Shown: piece after piece, positions 53,245 through 61,681 of the stretch
Numbering within the stretch: the first letter of the stretch is position 1
How the letters are laid out: each line of letters opens with the position of its first letter
Assembly: GCF_003254115.1 (NCBI RefSeq)
Contig: NZ_QKZV01000005.1
Coordinates: 1 to 64,000, forward strand
DNA from: Hydrotalea sandarakina
GTDB lineage: Bacteria; Bacteroidota; Bacteroidia; Chitinophagales; Chitinophagaceae
DNA: 64,000 nucleotides
Direction of reading: 5' to 3'
Position numbers and translations under genes: made by a program
Notes under the pieces: generated by a model
Database searches by the model: none
What the model saw: the letters and a program-made list of their open reading frames with translations, nothing else
What the model was told of the DNA's origin: nothing

Positions 53245-53927
53245 AAGTAAAAGCTTAAGGCTAAAAAAAACAATAACTGAATGATTAACAAATGTACCGC
53301 GAAATAGTTGTTTTTCTGAAATGGCAGCTTTACCATTACCACTAATAACAATAAGCTAATGATAAACCAGCACAAGTAATTGAACCAGGGCACCACCAAT
53401 CCGTCCCAATGCCAAAACCCCAGTTTAATAGCTGTGGGCTCCATTAAAAAATCGAAACATGTGGCTAAAATGGCCCCATCGAACACAATGACAAAACGGG
53501 TTGATTTTTTCTCAAAAAAACCGGGCACCTCCGAAAATGGCCTGAATAATTTTTGCATCAGCAAGTACATTAAATTACCACTGCCATAAACAATCACAAA
53601 CCAATACAAACCAATTAACCAGGGCACTCCTGCCAATTTAGGACCCAAAATATGGCCATAACCATAATGGCCGAATAACCAACCGGTTTGCACACCAATA
53701 ATTTCAGCCAGCATACCGGTTACAAAACAAATGGCCGCCAATAGCCAAAACCATTGGCTTCGCTTGGGCTGATTGATGAGCAACAAAACAAACATCAGCA
53801 ACAGGTTCAACGGCGTAAACGCTACAAACCAATCGCGGTAAGGCGTGAATAAAATACCAATGACACCGCTAACATGAATGAGTACTGCAATGAATACCGA
53901 AATATTTTCTACTTTTTTTGACTGCAT
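53241..53927 (-). CDS. cruF: Carotenoid 1,2-hydratase family membrane protein (CruF/DUF422)
   Basis: A 228-residue protein with about seven membrane helices and the DUF422 signature (GWLFGHYGYGHILGPKLAGVPWLIGLYWFVIVYGSG, then FDGAILATCFDFLMEPTAIKLGFWHW). CruF-type enzymes add water to the uncyclised psi end of gamma-carotene-type molecules, giving a 1'-hydroxyl group. Charged residues in the DFLMEP segment are conserved in the family. Sits between the second desaturase and crtZ in the operon, which fits synthesis of hydroxylated monocyclic carotenoids of Bacteroidota. Confidence 0.8.
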   Translation of the reverse strand: MQSKKVENISVFIAVLIHVSGVIGILFTPYRDWFVAFTPLNLLLMFVLLLINQPKRSQWFWLLAAICFVTGMLAEIIGVQTGWLFGHYGYGHILGPKLAGVPWLIGLYWFVIVYGSGNLMYLLMQKLFRPFSEVPGFFEKKSTRFVIVFDGAILATCFDFLMEPTAIKLGFWHWDGLVVPWFNYLCWFIISLLLLVVMVKLPFQKNNYFAVHLLIIQLLFFLALSFYL

Positions 53928-53939
53928 GTATGCTGTTAC

Positions 53940-55439
53940 TTAATGTGGGTTCATTTTTTTTAAATAAGGAATAGCCAGGCCACTCATAATTTTGGCACTG
54001 CGCAAACATAAGGGTATCCCTCCGCCCGGATGCACACTTCCACCCACAAAATACAAACCTTTTATCTTGCTGCTAAAGTTGGGATGCCTTAAAAAAGCCG
54101 CCCATTTGCTGTTGCTGCTGGTGCCATACAAAGCTCCTTTATATGAACCGGTATTCAACTCAATTTTCAAGGGGTCTAATACCGCTTCTACCTCTATTAA
54201 AGAAGCAATGTCGCGCTTCAACAGGCGATTTAACTTGGCTAAGATAGCTGCCTTAGCCTGTTGTTGCATGGCAGCCATATCTACTTCCGTAACCGATGGC
54301 ACATTGATCATCACAAACCAGTTTTCTTTTCCTGGTGGCGCTTGTATTCCGGGTTCACACTTTGCCGTAATGTTAATGTACACAGTAGGGTCAGCGTACA
54401 ATGTTTTCTTTTTAAAAATAGCCTCAAACTCTGCCGCATAATTGCTGCTGAAAAAAATATTGTGCAGGTCTAACTCCGGAAAACTTTCCTTTATGCCCCA
54501 ATAAAAAATCAGGGCACTGCTGCTGCGCTCCTGCCGATTTATTTTTTGTGCTGTTTTGGCATCATTCAACAAGCGTTGATACGTAAAATAAGCATCTACA
54601 TTACTCACTACCACGTTTGATGCATACGGCACCCCCTTGCTGTAAATACCTTTTACCCTACCCTTGTCCGTTATAATTTTTTCTACCGGCGCATTAAAAT
54701 GAAACTGTACGCCTTTTTTAAGCGCCAATTGGTATAAGGCATTGGTAATAGCTATCATGCCTCCTTTGGGATAAAAAGTCCCTTCATTCAATTCCAAATG
54801 CGGGATGACACTGAGCATACCGGGTGCCTGATAAGGATTGCTGCCGTTATAGGTAGCATAACGATTAAACAAATGCACTGTTTTTTCCTGTTGAAAATAG
54901 CTGCGGTTTAAAGCGTTCAAACTTTTAAACAAATGCTTATACCGTATGGTAGCCAGTGCGGGTATAATTTTTTTTTGAAATAATACACCGGGTTTATGCA
55001 ATGAATGATTCAAAAACAACGTACCCACCTTGTTGTACAATTGCTTTGAATCATTTAAATACCGCAACAGGTTACTGCCCGATTCCCCTAACTGACTTTC
55101 TGCCGCTTGGGCCAATTGATCATGTTGGGTATAGGCCGTAAAACGAGTACCATCTTCGTAAAAATATTGACAGGCTATGGGTACTTGCCGGTATTCAAAA
55201 TAATCTTGTATCGGCTCATTGGCTTCTGCAAACAATGCTTCAATGTTGGCGGGTTGCGTAAATAAGCTGGGCCCTGCATCAAAGCAATAGCCGTTTATTT
55301 CAAAATAACTGAGTTTACCGCCGGGATAACTATTTTGCTCAAACACCTGCACGGAATACCCCGCAGCAGCCAAACGAATAGCCGATGCCAATCCGGCCAC
55401 ACCTGCCCCTATAATTATAACGGATGACTGTTGCTGCAT
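53940..55439 (-). CDS. crtD: CrtI-family carotenoid desaturase, probable 3',4'-desaturase (CrtD-like)
   Basis: A 499-residue FAD flavoprotein: dinucleotide loop IIIGAGVAGLASAIRLAAAGY, EQNSYPGGKLSYFEINGYCFDAGPSLFT, and C-terminal LYFVGGSVHPGGGIPLCLRSAKIM. It is a second CrtI-family gene in the operon, differing from the first in the region after GPS (LFTQP rather than WYWMP). In Bacteroidota the second copy next to cruF is usually the 1'-hydroxy-carotenoid 3',4'-desaturase CrtD; the choice between CrtD and CrtI rests on this context. It overlaps nothing; 9 bp after idi, 12 bp before cruF. Confidence 0.75.
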   Translation of the reverse strand: MQQQSSVIIIGAGVAGLASAIRLAAAGYSVQVFEQNSYPGGKLSYFEINGYCFDAGPSLFTQPANIEALFAEANEPIQDYFEYRQVPIACQYFYEDGTRFTAYTQHDQLAQAAESQLGESGSNLLRYLNDSKQLYNKVGTLFLNHSLHKPGVLFQKKIIPALATIRYKHLFKSLNALNRSYFQQEKTVHLFNRYATYNGSNPYQAPGMLSVIPHLELNEGTFYPKGGMIAITNALYQLALKKGVQFHFNAPVEKIITDKGRVKGIYSKGVPYASNVVVSNVDAYFTYQRLLNDAKTAQKINRQERSSSALIFYWGIKESFPELDLHNIFFSSNYAAEFEAIFKKKTLYADPTVYINITAKCEPGIQAPPGKENWFVMINVPSVTEVDMAAMQQQAKAAILAKLNRLLKRDIASLIEVEAVLDPLKIELNTGSYKGALYGTSSNSKWAAFLRHPNFSSKIKGLYFVGGSVHPGGGIPLCLRSAKIMSGLAIPYLKKMNPH

Positions 55440-55448
55440 GTTACAGTT

Positions 55449-55979
55449 TTAATGAATAAATGCAGGTTGCTTTTGCCACCAATTGTACACTTTGGCAAAG
55501 GCAATTTGAAACCATACCGTAAACTGTTCGGGTTGTTGTTGTAATTCTTCCTGAAGAATATCCATGGCTACAAAACGATAAGCTGCCACTTCCTGGTGAC
55601 AGGGATGAATGCTATCATTATAATATCCCACCAACACATGGTCAAACTCATGTTCGGTTAAGCCATTTTCCAAAGGTGCCTGATAAATAAAATCGAATAT
55701 TTTATGCAAGGGTGTTGTAAACCCCATTTCCTCCTGCAATCGGCGTTCGGCGGCGGCTATCACGGTTTCCTGTTCCCGCGGATGGCTGCAACAAGTATTG
55801 GTCCATAAGCCGGCACTATGGTATTTATTGGAAGCCCTTTTTTGCAACAACAACTCGCCCCTGCTATTAAAGATGAATACACTGAATGCCCTGTGTAAAA
55901 GGCCCTTGCGATGCGCTTCCATTTTTTCCATTAATCCCTGCGGCTCGTCGTTTGTATTCACCAATATTACTTGTTCCAT
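55449..55979 (-). CDS. idi: Isopentenyl-diphosphate delta-isomerase, type I
   Basis: A 176-residue Nudix-fold enzyme. Markers: RKGLLHRAFSVFIFNSRGELLLQKRA, catalytic Cys in WTNTCCSHP (about Cys64), Nudix-like AAERRLQEEMGF, and the acid in EHEFDHVLVG. It interconverts IPP and DMAPP, supplying the prenyl building blocks for the adjacent carotenoid genes. Length equals the E. coli type I enzyme (182). Located within the crt operon, 82 bp after crtB; no GGPP synthase gene is present in the cluster. Confidence 0.93.
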   Translation of the reverse strand: MEQVILVNTNDEPQGLMEKMEAHRKGLLHRAFSVFIFNSRGELLLQKRASNKYHSAGLWTNTCCSHPREQETVIAAAERRLQEEMGFTTPLHKIFDFIYQAPLENGLTEHEFDHVLVGYYNDSIHPCHQEVAAYRFVAMDILQEELQQQPEQFTVWFQIAFAKVYNWWQKQPAFIH

Positions 55980-56061
55980 TACCTGTACTTAATGTGAGAA
56001 AAAGTGGTTGTGATGCACAATATAATTCCTACTGCACAAAAGCCCTACCGTTATTCAATAA

Positions 56062-56898
56062 TTATAATAAATTTAACTGGCTTCTTACGCCTGCTTTGGC
56101 TAATATAAACATTTTACCATAATCGGGAATCCGAATGCGTTGTTGCAAAATGCGATGCGGGGCGGTTTTCTTTATCTTTTTAAACAACGACAAATAATAT
56201 TTATAAGCCACATAAACTCCAAAACGGGCTTTCATGGGCAGTTGTAGAATGCCTGCATAAGCGGCATCAAAATCGGCTTGTATGTCGGCTTCAATAGCGG
56301 CTTTTTGTGCTGCGGTAAAATTGCGGAAATCACATCCCGGAAAATACATCCTATCCAATCCTTCATAATCTGCTTTTACATCGCGTAAAAAATTCACTTT
56401 CTGAAAAGCAGCTCCCAGCTTACGTGCTGCGGGTTTCAATTGTTCGCACAAGGCTTTATTGCCATCACAAAATACATGTAAACACATTAAACCCACTACT
56501 TCAGCACTGCCATAAATGTATTCTTCATAACCGGCATTGTCATAACAACGACGCGTTAAATCCATTTCCATACTATGCAAAAAGGCGTCAATTAAATGCA
56601 TTTCAATATGATACTGATGCACGGTTAACTGAAAACTATTCAGAATTGGATTTAAGCTTATGCGCCGCTCAATGGCTTCATAAGTTTGTTGCTTAAATTC
56701 AGCCAATAAGGCAGGCTTATCATAAGCATGAAAAGTATCCACTATTTCATCGGCAAAGCGCACAAAGCCATATATGTTGTAAATGGGTGCACGCAAATCC
56801 TTATGCAACAAGTGTATGGCACTGGAAAACGATGTGCTGTATTGTTCCGTTGTAATGCGGCTGCATTGTTGACTCACCGAATGAAACAGTTGCATCAT
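56062..56898 (-). CDS. crtB: Phytoene synthase
   Basis: A 278-residue squalene/phytoene synthase-fold protein. The two Asp-rich motifs are visible: FVRFADEIVD (about 45-54) and NFLRDVKADYEGLDRMYFP (about 170-188), with SFSSAIHLL and AEVVGLMCLHVF also typical. It joins two geranylgeranyl diphosphates head-to-head to phytoene, the first committed step of C40 carotenoids. Two ATGs in a row open it. Gap of 38 bp from crtI. Confidence 0.93.
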   Translation of the reverse strand: MMQLFHSVSQQCSRITTEQYSTSFSSAIHLLHKDLRAPIYNIYGFVRFADEIVDTFHAYDKPALLAEFKQQTYEAIERRISLNPILNSFQLTVHQYHIEMHLIDAFLHSMEMDLTRRCYDNAGYEEYIYGSAEVVGLMCLHVFCDGNKALCEQLKPAARKLGAAFQKVNFLRDVKADYEGLDRMYFPGCDFRNFTAAQKAAIEADIQADFDAAYAGILQLPMKARFGVYVAYKYYLSLFKKIKKTAPHRILQQRIRIPDYGKMFILAKAGVRSQLNLL

Positions 56899-56936
56899 AA
56901 GTAAAAATTTTTGTTAATATAATTTTTTTACGAATA

Positions 56937-58412
56937 CTAACCTAATTTTTTTAATACTTCTTTGACCACCACTTCACCGCTAATCAATGCGGGTGGTACA
57001 CCCGGACCGGGCACCGTTAGTTGCCCCGTATAAAACAGATTAGCTACCTTTTTACTGTAACAGGCCGGTTTTAAAACAGCAGTTTGGCGTAAAGTGTTCG
57101 CTAAACCATACGCATTTCCTTTAAAAGCATGGTATTGTTCAATAAAATCGCTTTGTGCGAAAGTTTCCTTAAACAAAACCGATGATAAAAGCGGTTCACC
57201 AAAATGTTGTTCCATGCGTTGCATTACTTGTTGAAAATATCTTTCGCGTAATGCTTCCGTATCGCCTTCCAAACCGGTGGCTACCGGAATTAATATAAAT
57301 AAATTTTCGCATCCTTCCGGTGCAACGGTCGTATCAGTAACAGAAGGGGCACACACATAAAACAAAGGATTGCTCGGCCATTGTTTGGTAGTGTAAATTT
57401 CTTGGCCATGCACCGAAAAATCCGTGTCGAAAAACAACGTATGGTGGGTAATGCCTTTAATCTTTTTATTCAACCCTACATAGTACAACAAGGCACTGGG
57501 TGCCATGGTGCGTTTTTCCCAATAAGCATCAGAATACGAACGATACTCCTTGGGCAACAGCTTTGTTTCCACATGGTGATAATCGGCGCCGGCTATCACC
57601 ACATTGGCGGTATAGTTGGCTTTATTTGTTGTTACACCGGCAATTTTTCCGGCCTGTATATCCAAACCCGTTACCTCCTCATTCAGTTGAAAATGAACCC
57701 CCAACTCTTTTGCCAGGCTGTACATGGCTTCCACAATTCTAAACATGCCTCCTTGTTGCGGATACCAGGTGCCGCCCACTACATCGGCATAATTCATGAG
57801 ACTGTATAAAGCAGGGGTTTTCTCGGGCAATGCCCCTAAAAACAGCACCGGAAAGGCCAATAATTGCTGTATTTTGGGATGTTTAAAAAAACGGGCAATA
57901 TGTTGTTGCATATTGGTAAATACATCCAACTTAAACACACCGGTAATTAAATCTTTATCCAAAAATTCGGTCAATGAGCGACCGGGCTTATGCACCAATT
58001 TTTGTATGCCTACCTTGTATTTATAAGCAGCTTCTTCCAAAAACACATCCAAGTGTGCTGCACTGCCGGGTTCCAAACTTTCCAACCATTGTTGTAAGCG
58101 TTGGTAATTCGCCGGAATATCGGTAGCCCCATCGGCCCAAACCACACGGTACGAGGGATCGAGCCTTTGTAAGTTGTAGTAATCGCTTACCTTCTTTCCA
58201 AATTGTGCAAAATACCGTTCAAATACATCGGGCATCCAATACCAACTGGGACCCATGTCGAATACAAATCCGTTTTTATGCATTTGCCTGGCCCTTCCAC
58301 CCGGTGTGGCGTGCTTTTCCAATACGGTCACGTCCCATCCGGCTTGGGCCATAAAACTGGCTGCGGACATACCGGCAAAGCCTGCCCCTATAATAATTGC
58401 TTGTTGCTTCAT
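56937..58412 (-). CDS. crtI: Phytoene desaturase (CrtI)
   Basis: A 491-residue CrtI-type FAD-dependent desaturase: N-terminal AIIIGAGFAGMSAASFMAQAGWDVTVLEKHATPGGRARQ, FDMGPSWYWMPDVFERYF, and C-terminal NLFYTGQLTVPGPGVPPALISGEVV. It converts phytoene to lycopene in four steps. It is the first crt enzyme gene in the operon, 23 bp after the ECF sigma factor gene. The WYWMPD region and length agree with CrtI of other Bacteroidota. Confidence 0.92.
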   Translation of the reverse strand: MKQQAIIIGAGFAGMSAASFMAQAGWDVTVLEKHATPGGRARQMHKNGFVFDMGPSWYWMPDVFERYFAQFGKKVSDYYNLQRLDPSYRVVWADGATDIPANYQRLQQWLESLEPGSAAHLDVFLEEAAYKYKVGIQKLVHKPGRSLTEFLDKDLITGVFKLDVFTNMQQHIARFFKHPKIQQLLAFPVLFLGALPEKTPALYSLMNYADVVGGTWYPQQGGMFRIVEAMYSLAKELGVHFQLNEEVTGLDIQAGKIAGVTTNKANYTANVVIAGADYHHVETKLLPKEYRSYSDAYWEKRTMAPSALLYYVGLNKKIKGITHHTLFFDTDFSVHGQEIYTTKQWPSNPLFYVCAPSVTDTTVAPEGCENLFILIPVATGLEGDTEALRERYFQQVMQRMEQHFGEPLLSSVLFKETFAQSDFIEQYHAFKGNAYGLANTLRQTAVLKPACYSKKVANLFYTGQLTVPGPGVPPALISGEVVVKEVLKKLG

Positions 58413-58435
58413 GAACCTAAAGTAATATGGAGAGA

Positions 58436-58936
58436 TTAATATCGGGTAATTTGTTCTTTTAATATTTTGCGGGCAAAATGTATTCTGCTTTTAATGGTAC
58501 CCAAGGGTTCCTGCAAAATATCGGCTATCTCATGGTACTTAAATCCATCGTAGTATAACATAAAGGGATTGCGGAAAATTTCCGGCAATTCATGTATGGC
58601 TGCCTGCACTTCCTTCATGTTTAATTTCGCAATCGCATCATTGGAAACAGCGGCCTGTTTAATATTCAATAAAAAGTCGTTAGGCGTACTATCGAATATG
58701 GTTTGTTGTTTGGCTTTACGTCTGTAATTATTGATGAAAATATTGCGCATGATGGTGTACAACCAGGCCTTTATGTTGGTGCCAACATGGTACTTATCCT
58801 GATTTGCTATGGCCCTGTATAAGGTTTCCTGAAACAGGTCTTTCGCCTGCTCATTGTCTTTGGTTAAAGTAATGGCAAAGGGCTTCAAAAACTCGGCATT
58901 ACTCACCAGCATCTCGTTAAATTCAATGGTTGACAT
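58436..58936 (-). CDS. ECF RNA polymerase sigma factor at the head of the carotenoid operon
   Basis: About 166 residues from the ATG at 58934-58936 (MSTIEFNEMLVSNAEFLKPF). Region 2 is visible in DNEQAKDLFQETLYRAIANQDKYHVGTNIKAWLYTIMRNIFINNYRR and region 4 in LPEIFRNPFMLYYDGFKYHEIADILQEPLGTIKSRIHFARKIL. A longer frame extends 36 codons upstream with no family resemblance and through the putative promoter. It precedes crtI by 23 bp and is most likely cotranscribed with all crt genes, perhaps boosting its own operon. No anti-sigma gene is adjacent. Confidence 0.88.
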   Translation of the reverse strand: MSTIEFNEMLVSNAEFLKPFAITLTKDNEQAKDLFQETLYRAIANQDKYHVGTNIKAWLYTIMRNIFINNYRRKAKQQTIFDSTPNDFLLNIKQAAVSNDAIAKLNMKEVQAAIHELPEIFRNPFMLYYDGFKYHEIADILQEPLGTIKSRIHFARKILKEQITRY

Positions 58937-58963
58937 AGCCTGATTGTTTAAATTGTGATACTG

Positions 58964-58996
58964 TAAAGTTAAACAAATAATTACCGAACGACCAAA
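58964..58996 (-). promoter_or_regulatory. Candidate promoter of the ECF sigma/carotenoid operon
   Basis: On the minus strand TTTG (58993-58996) and TAACTTTA (58964-58971, one mismatch to TAnnTTTG) are 21 bp apart, the spacing typical of Bacteroidota promoters, and lie about 30 bp before the sigma factor ATG. Confidence 0.35.
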
Positions 58997-59204
58997 TATT
59001 TTGTTGAATATTTTTATTAAAAAATTAAACAAAAAGATGACCAATTTGATAGACTTTCCTATTCATCAGAAAATGAATGTGTTATGCTTTATGTAAGGTA
59101 TGAATTGCAGCATGTTGTCGCTGTAAAGAAATTGTTAAGTATGAAGAACGGCACTTCACAATTCCATTACGGAAGTTAAGTTTTCCGCTGTTGCAATTCC
59201 TTGC

Positions 59205-59235
59205 ATAAAAAAAGCCATTGCAACGGCAATGGCTT
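59205..59235 (-). terminator. Intrinsic terminator after the CarH-like gene
   Basis: Perfect 9-bp stem AAGCCATTG (59212-59220) with CAATGGCTT (59227-59235), 6-nt loop, followed on the minus strand by a run of seven T. It separates the regulator gene from the crt operon. Confidence 0.85.
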
Positions 59236-59257
59236 GGCGTTGCTTAGTATATAGGAT

Positions 59258-60148
59258 TTACGAGGCTTTCCCAATAGAAGCAATGTATTCCATTACCTCA
59301 TTGAGCGACTTTTTGAAATAGATATTTTTCGGTACTTTTTTCTTGTACTGCTGCACCAGTTGTCCGGAAATAAGTACTGGCACATCCGGCATTTCATTGT
59401 TTAATTGCAGTAACATTTTTTCCAGGTTAAAATGATTGGTTACAGATGTTAAATGCGTGTACAAAAAATCCGGATGTTTTAAATGCACAACGTAGGCCAT
59501 ATCCTTAAACGGAATATTGGCACCCAAGTAGTAAATCTTTACACCCCTGCTCTTCAACAAATAATACATGAACAGCAAACCCAGTTCATGGTATTCCCCT
59601 TCAGGTAAAAACAACAAAGCCGTTTTGTTTAAAGGCAAATGGCTATGGGTACTTTCAATACCCACAATCAGTTTTTGCCGAATAATGTTGGTGACCAAAT
59701 GTTCCTGTGCCGGATTAATGTGGTTGGTTAACCACAAAATACCAATCCTTTCCAGGAACGTGAAAATGATTTGGGTAATGGATTTTTCTATGCCTTTGGC
59801 AAGAATATAATTGTCGAGCACGGCCTCAAAAGCTTCCAAATTCAGGTACACCATGTGCCCAATCAACTCGTTAACAATGCGTTCCTGCTGCGCTTCCACA
59901 CTGGCCAATGAAAGAATTTTATCGTTAATTTCATCGGCATTCATACGGTCAATGTGCGAAATTTTAAAACCGTACTTGTTCAGCAAGGCAATGTTCAGCA
60001 ATTTCCGTAACTCCTCGTTGCTGTATAAACGAATATTGGTTTCGGTACGCTGCGGCTTTAAAAAGTTGTAGCGCTGTTCCCAAATTCGGATGGTATGGGC
60101 TTTTATTCCCGACAGATTCTCTAAATCTTTAATGGTAAAAGCATTCAT
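59258..60148 (-). CDS. MerR-family regulator with cobalamin-binding domain, CarH-like
   Basis: A 296-residue protein. The N-terminal MerR helix-turn-helix is clear (FTIKDLENLSGIKAHTIRIWEQRYNFLKPQRTETNIRLYS). Then a four-helix bundle with Trp139-x9-Glu149-His150 (the Wx9EH motif of CarH photoreceptors), and a Rossmann B12 domain with Glu185-x-His187-x-x-Gly190, where His187 would be the lower axial ligand, followed by GVKIYYLGANIPF. Proteins with these marks bind adenosylcobalamin, repress carotenoid genes in the dark and let go in light. Its place upstream of the crt operon supports that role. Transcribed alone with its own terminator. Confidence 0.88.
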   Translation of the reverse strand: MNAFTIKDLENLSGIKAHTIRIWEQRYNFLKPQRTETNIRLYSNEELRKLLNIALLNKYGFKISHIDRMNADEINDKILSLASVEAQQERIVNELIGHMVYLNLEAFEAVLDNYILAKGIEKSITQIIFTFLERIGILWLTNHINPAQEHLVTNIIRQKLIVGIESTHSHLPLNKTALLFLPEGEYHELGLLFMYYLLKSRGVKIYYLGANIPFKDMAYVVHLKHPDFLYTHLTSVTNHFNLEKMLLQLNNEMPDVPVLISGQLVQQYKKKVPKNIYFKKSLNEVMEYIASIGKAS

Positions 60149-60204
60149 ACATTGAACAACAAGGTGGCTAAAAAATTGTTTATTATTTCAAATAAAAATC
60201 TTCC

Positions 60205-60232
60205 ACAAAAAAGAAACCGGCTTAAGAAGCCG
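60205..60232 (-). terminator. Terminator overlapping the end of rmlA
   Basis: A 6-bp GC-rich stem (CGGCTT 60218-60223, AAGCCG 60227-60232) with a 3-nt loop; it includes the rmlA stop codon and is followed on the minus strand by TTTC and a T-rich run. Confidence 0.55.
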
Positions 60233-61091
60233 ATTTTACCAATTGCAACAGATAGTGTCCATACCCACTTTTGGCGTATTGGGCAGCCAATTGTTTGAGT
60301 TGGGCGGCATTGATATAACCCATTCGATAAGCTACTTCTTCAATACAACCTATTTTTTTGCTTTGGCGCTTTTCAATTACGCGTACAAATTCACAGGCAT
60401 CGCTATAAGAATCAAATGTTCCGGTATCTAACCAGGCAGTGCCCCGGTTCATAATGCCTACCTGTAACTGCCCTTTTTCTAAATACACCCTGTTCACATC
60501 GGTAATTTCATATTCGCCACGGGCAGAAGGGGCAATGTTTTTGGCTATTTGTACCACGTTATTGTCATAAAAATACAGGCCGGGTACCGCATAATTGGAT
60601 TTAGGATGCTGCGGTTTCTCTTCTATGGAAATCGCTTTATGATTGGCATCAAAACTTACTACGCCATAGCGTTCGGGGTCTTGCACCTCATACGCAAACA
60701 CGGCAGCCCCCTCCACATTATTAAAAGATTGTATTAATTTACTAAAGCCGGCACCATAAAATATATTATCGCCCAAAATCAAGGCTACCTTGTCTTTCCC
60801 AATAAAATCCGCACCAATTACAAAGGCCTGCGCCAAACCATTGGGCACTGCCTGCACGGCATATTCAAAACGACAACCAATTTCGCTGCCATCACCCAAC
60901 AGCCGTTGAAACTGGGCACTGTCTTCGGGCGTAGTAATGATTAATATTTCACGAATGCCTGCCAGCATTAATACCGATAGCGGATAATAAATCATGGGTT
61001 TATCATATACCGGCATTAACTGTTTACTTATCCCCTTGGTAATGGGATACAAACGGGTGCCACTTCCTCCGGCTAATATTATTCCTTTCAT
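60222..61091 (-). CDS. rmlA: Glucose-1-phosphate thymidylyltransferase
   Basis: A 289-residue nucleotidyltransferase with the signature [36 protein letters not shown] and [11 protein letters not shown] (metal-binding Asp), plus [11 protein letters not shown]. It makes dTDP-glucose from glucose-1-phosphate and dTTP. Length equals E. coli RmlA (293). Last gene of the nucleotide-sugar group; 20 bp after rmlC. The stop codon sits inside a terminator stem. Confidence 0.95.
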   Translation of the reverse strand: MKGIILAGGSGTRLYPITKGISKQLMPVYDKPMIYYPLSVLMLAGIREILIITTPEDSAQFQRLLGDGSEIGCRFEYAVQAVPNGLAQAFVIGADFIGKDKVALILGDNIFYGAGFSKLIQSFNNVEGAAVFAYEVQDPERYGVVSFDANHKAISIEEKPQHPKSNYAVPGLYFYDNNVVQIAKNIAPSARGEYEITDVNRVYLEKGQLQVGIMNRGTAWLDTGTFDSYSDACEFVRVIEKRQSKKIGCIEEVAYRMGYINAAQLKQLAAQYAKSGYGHYLLQLVKSAS

Positions 61092-61111
61092 AACAAAGGT
61101 ATTTAGGTAAT

Positions 61112-61678
61112 TTATAAAGCTTCAAATCCGGCATCTTGACAAGCCGTATTCCAAAAAGGCAAAGTTTTATCTTTTTCCGATACAATTAACTGTGCTTCGG
61201 CTATCGGCCATGGAATGTTTAAGGTTGGGTCGTTGTACACGATGCCTCCTTCGGCTGCCTTATTATAATAATTGTCGCATTTGTAAAAGAATACAGCTTT
61301 GTCACTCAACACCAAAAATCCATGGGCAAACCCTCGGGGGACAAACAATTGTAAATGATTCTGCTCCGTTAATTCCACGGCATATTGCTGTCCGAAGCTG
61401 GGCGAATGGGGACGCATATCTATCACCACATCTAATACCGCACCCTGTAACACCCTTACTAATTTGGCCTGGGCAGCATTGCCTTTTTGAAAATGCAATC
61501 CGCGCAGCACACCTTTAACCGAAGCGGACTGATTATCCTGTACAAAGCCGATATTAAGGCCGGTATGCTTGTAAAAAGTTTGCTGATTAAAGCTTTCAAA
61601 AAAATAGCCGCGTTCATCTGCATATACCGTATCCTCTATTAAAAAACAATCACGCAAAGGCGTTTCCGTTACTTTCAT
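61112..61678 (-). CDS. rmlC: dTDP-4-dehydrorhamnose 3,5-epimerase
   Basis: A 188-residue cupin. Markers: [19 protein letters not shown], the catalytic-site His in [27 protein letters not shown], and [15 protein letters not shown]. It epimerises C3 and C5 of dTDP-4-keto-6-deoxyglucose, the third step of dTDP-rhamnose synthesis. Gap of 3 bp after rmlB, so translationally linked. Family length (180-190) matches. Confidence 0.95.
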   Translation of the reverse strand: MKVTETPLRDCFLIEDTVYADERGYFFESFNQQTFYKHTGLNIGFVQDNQSASVKGVLRGLHFQKGNAAQAKLVRVLQGAVLDVVIDMRPHSPSFGQQYAVELTEQNHLQLFVPRGFAHGFLVLSDKAVFFYKCDNYYNKAAEGGIVYNDPTLNIPWPIAEAQLIVSEKDKTLPFWNTACQDAGFEAL

Positions 61679-61681
61679 AAT

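Larger units (their letters stand above)
58937..59257 (-). other. Regulatory gap between the CarH-like gene and the carotenoid operon
   Basis: This 321-bp non-coding stretch holds the terminator of the upstream regulator gene (59205-59235), a weak promoter candidate (58964-58996), and two near-identical 13-bp direct repeats (58965-58977 and 59021-59033, AAAGTTAAACAAA and AAAATTAAACAAA on the plus strand). Nothing codes in it with support. Confidence 0.5.

Noticed and set aside
53992-54441. 149-codon plus-strand frame
   Set aside because: Antisense to the CrtD-like desaturase gene; shadow frame.
57381-57809. 142-codon plus-strand frame
   Set aside because: Antisense to crtI with no family resemblance.
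58937-59044. N-terminal extension of the carotenoid-operon sigma factor
   Set aside because: The extra 36 codons are Ile/Phe/Asn-rich, match no sigma region and overlap the candidate promoter; the internal ATG gives the normal family start.
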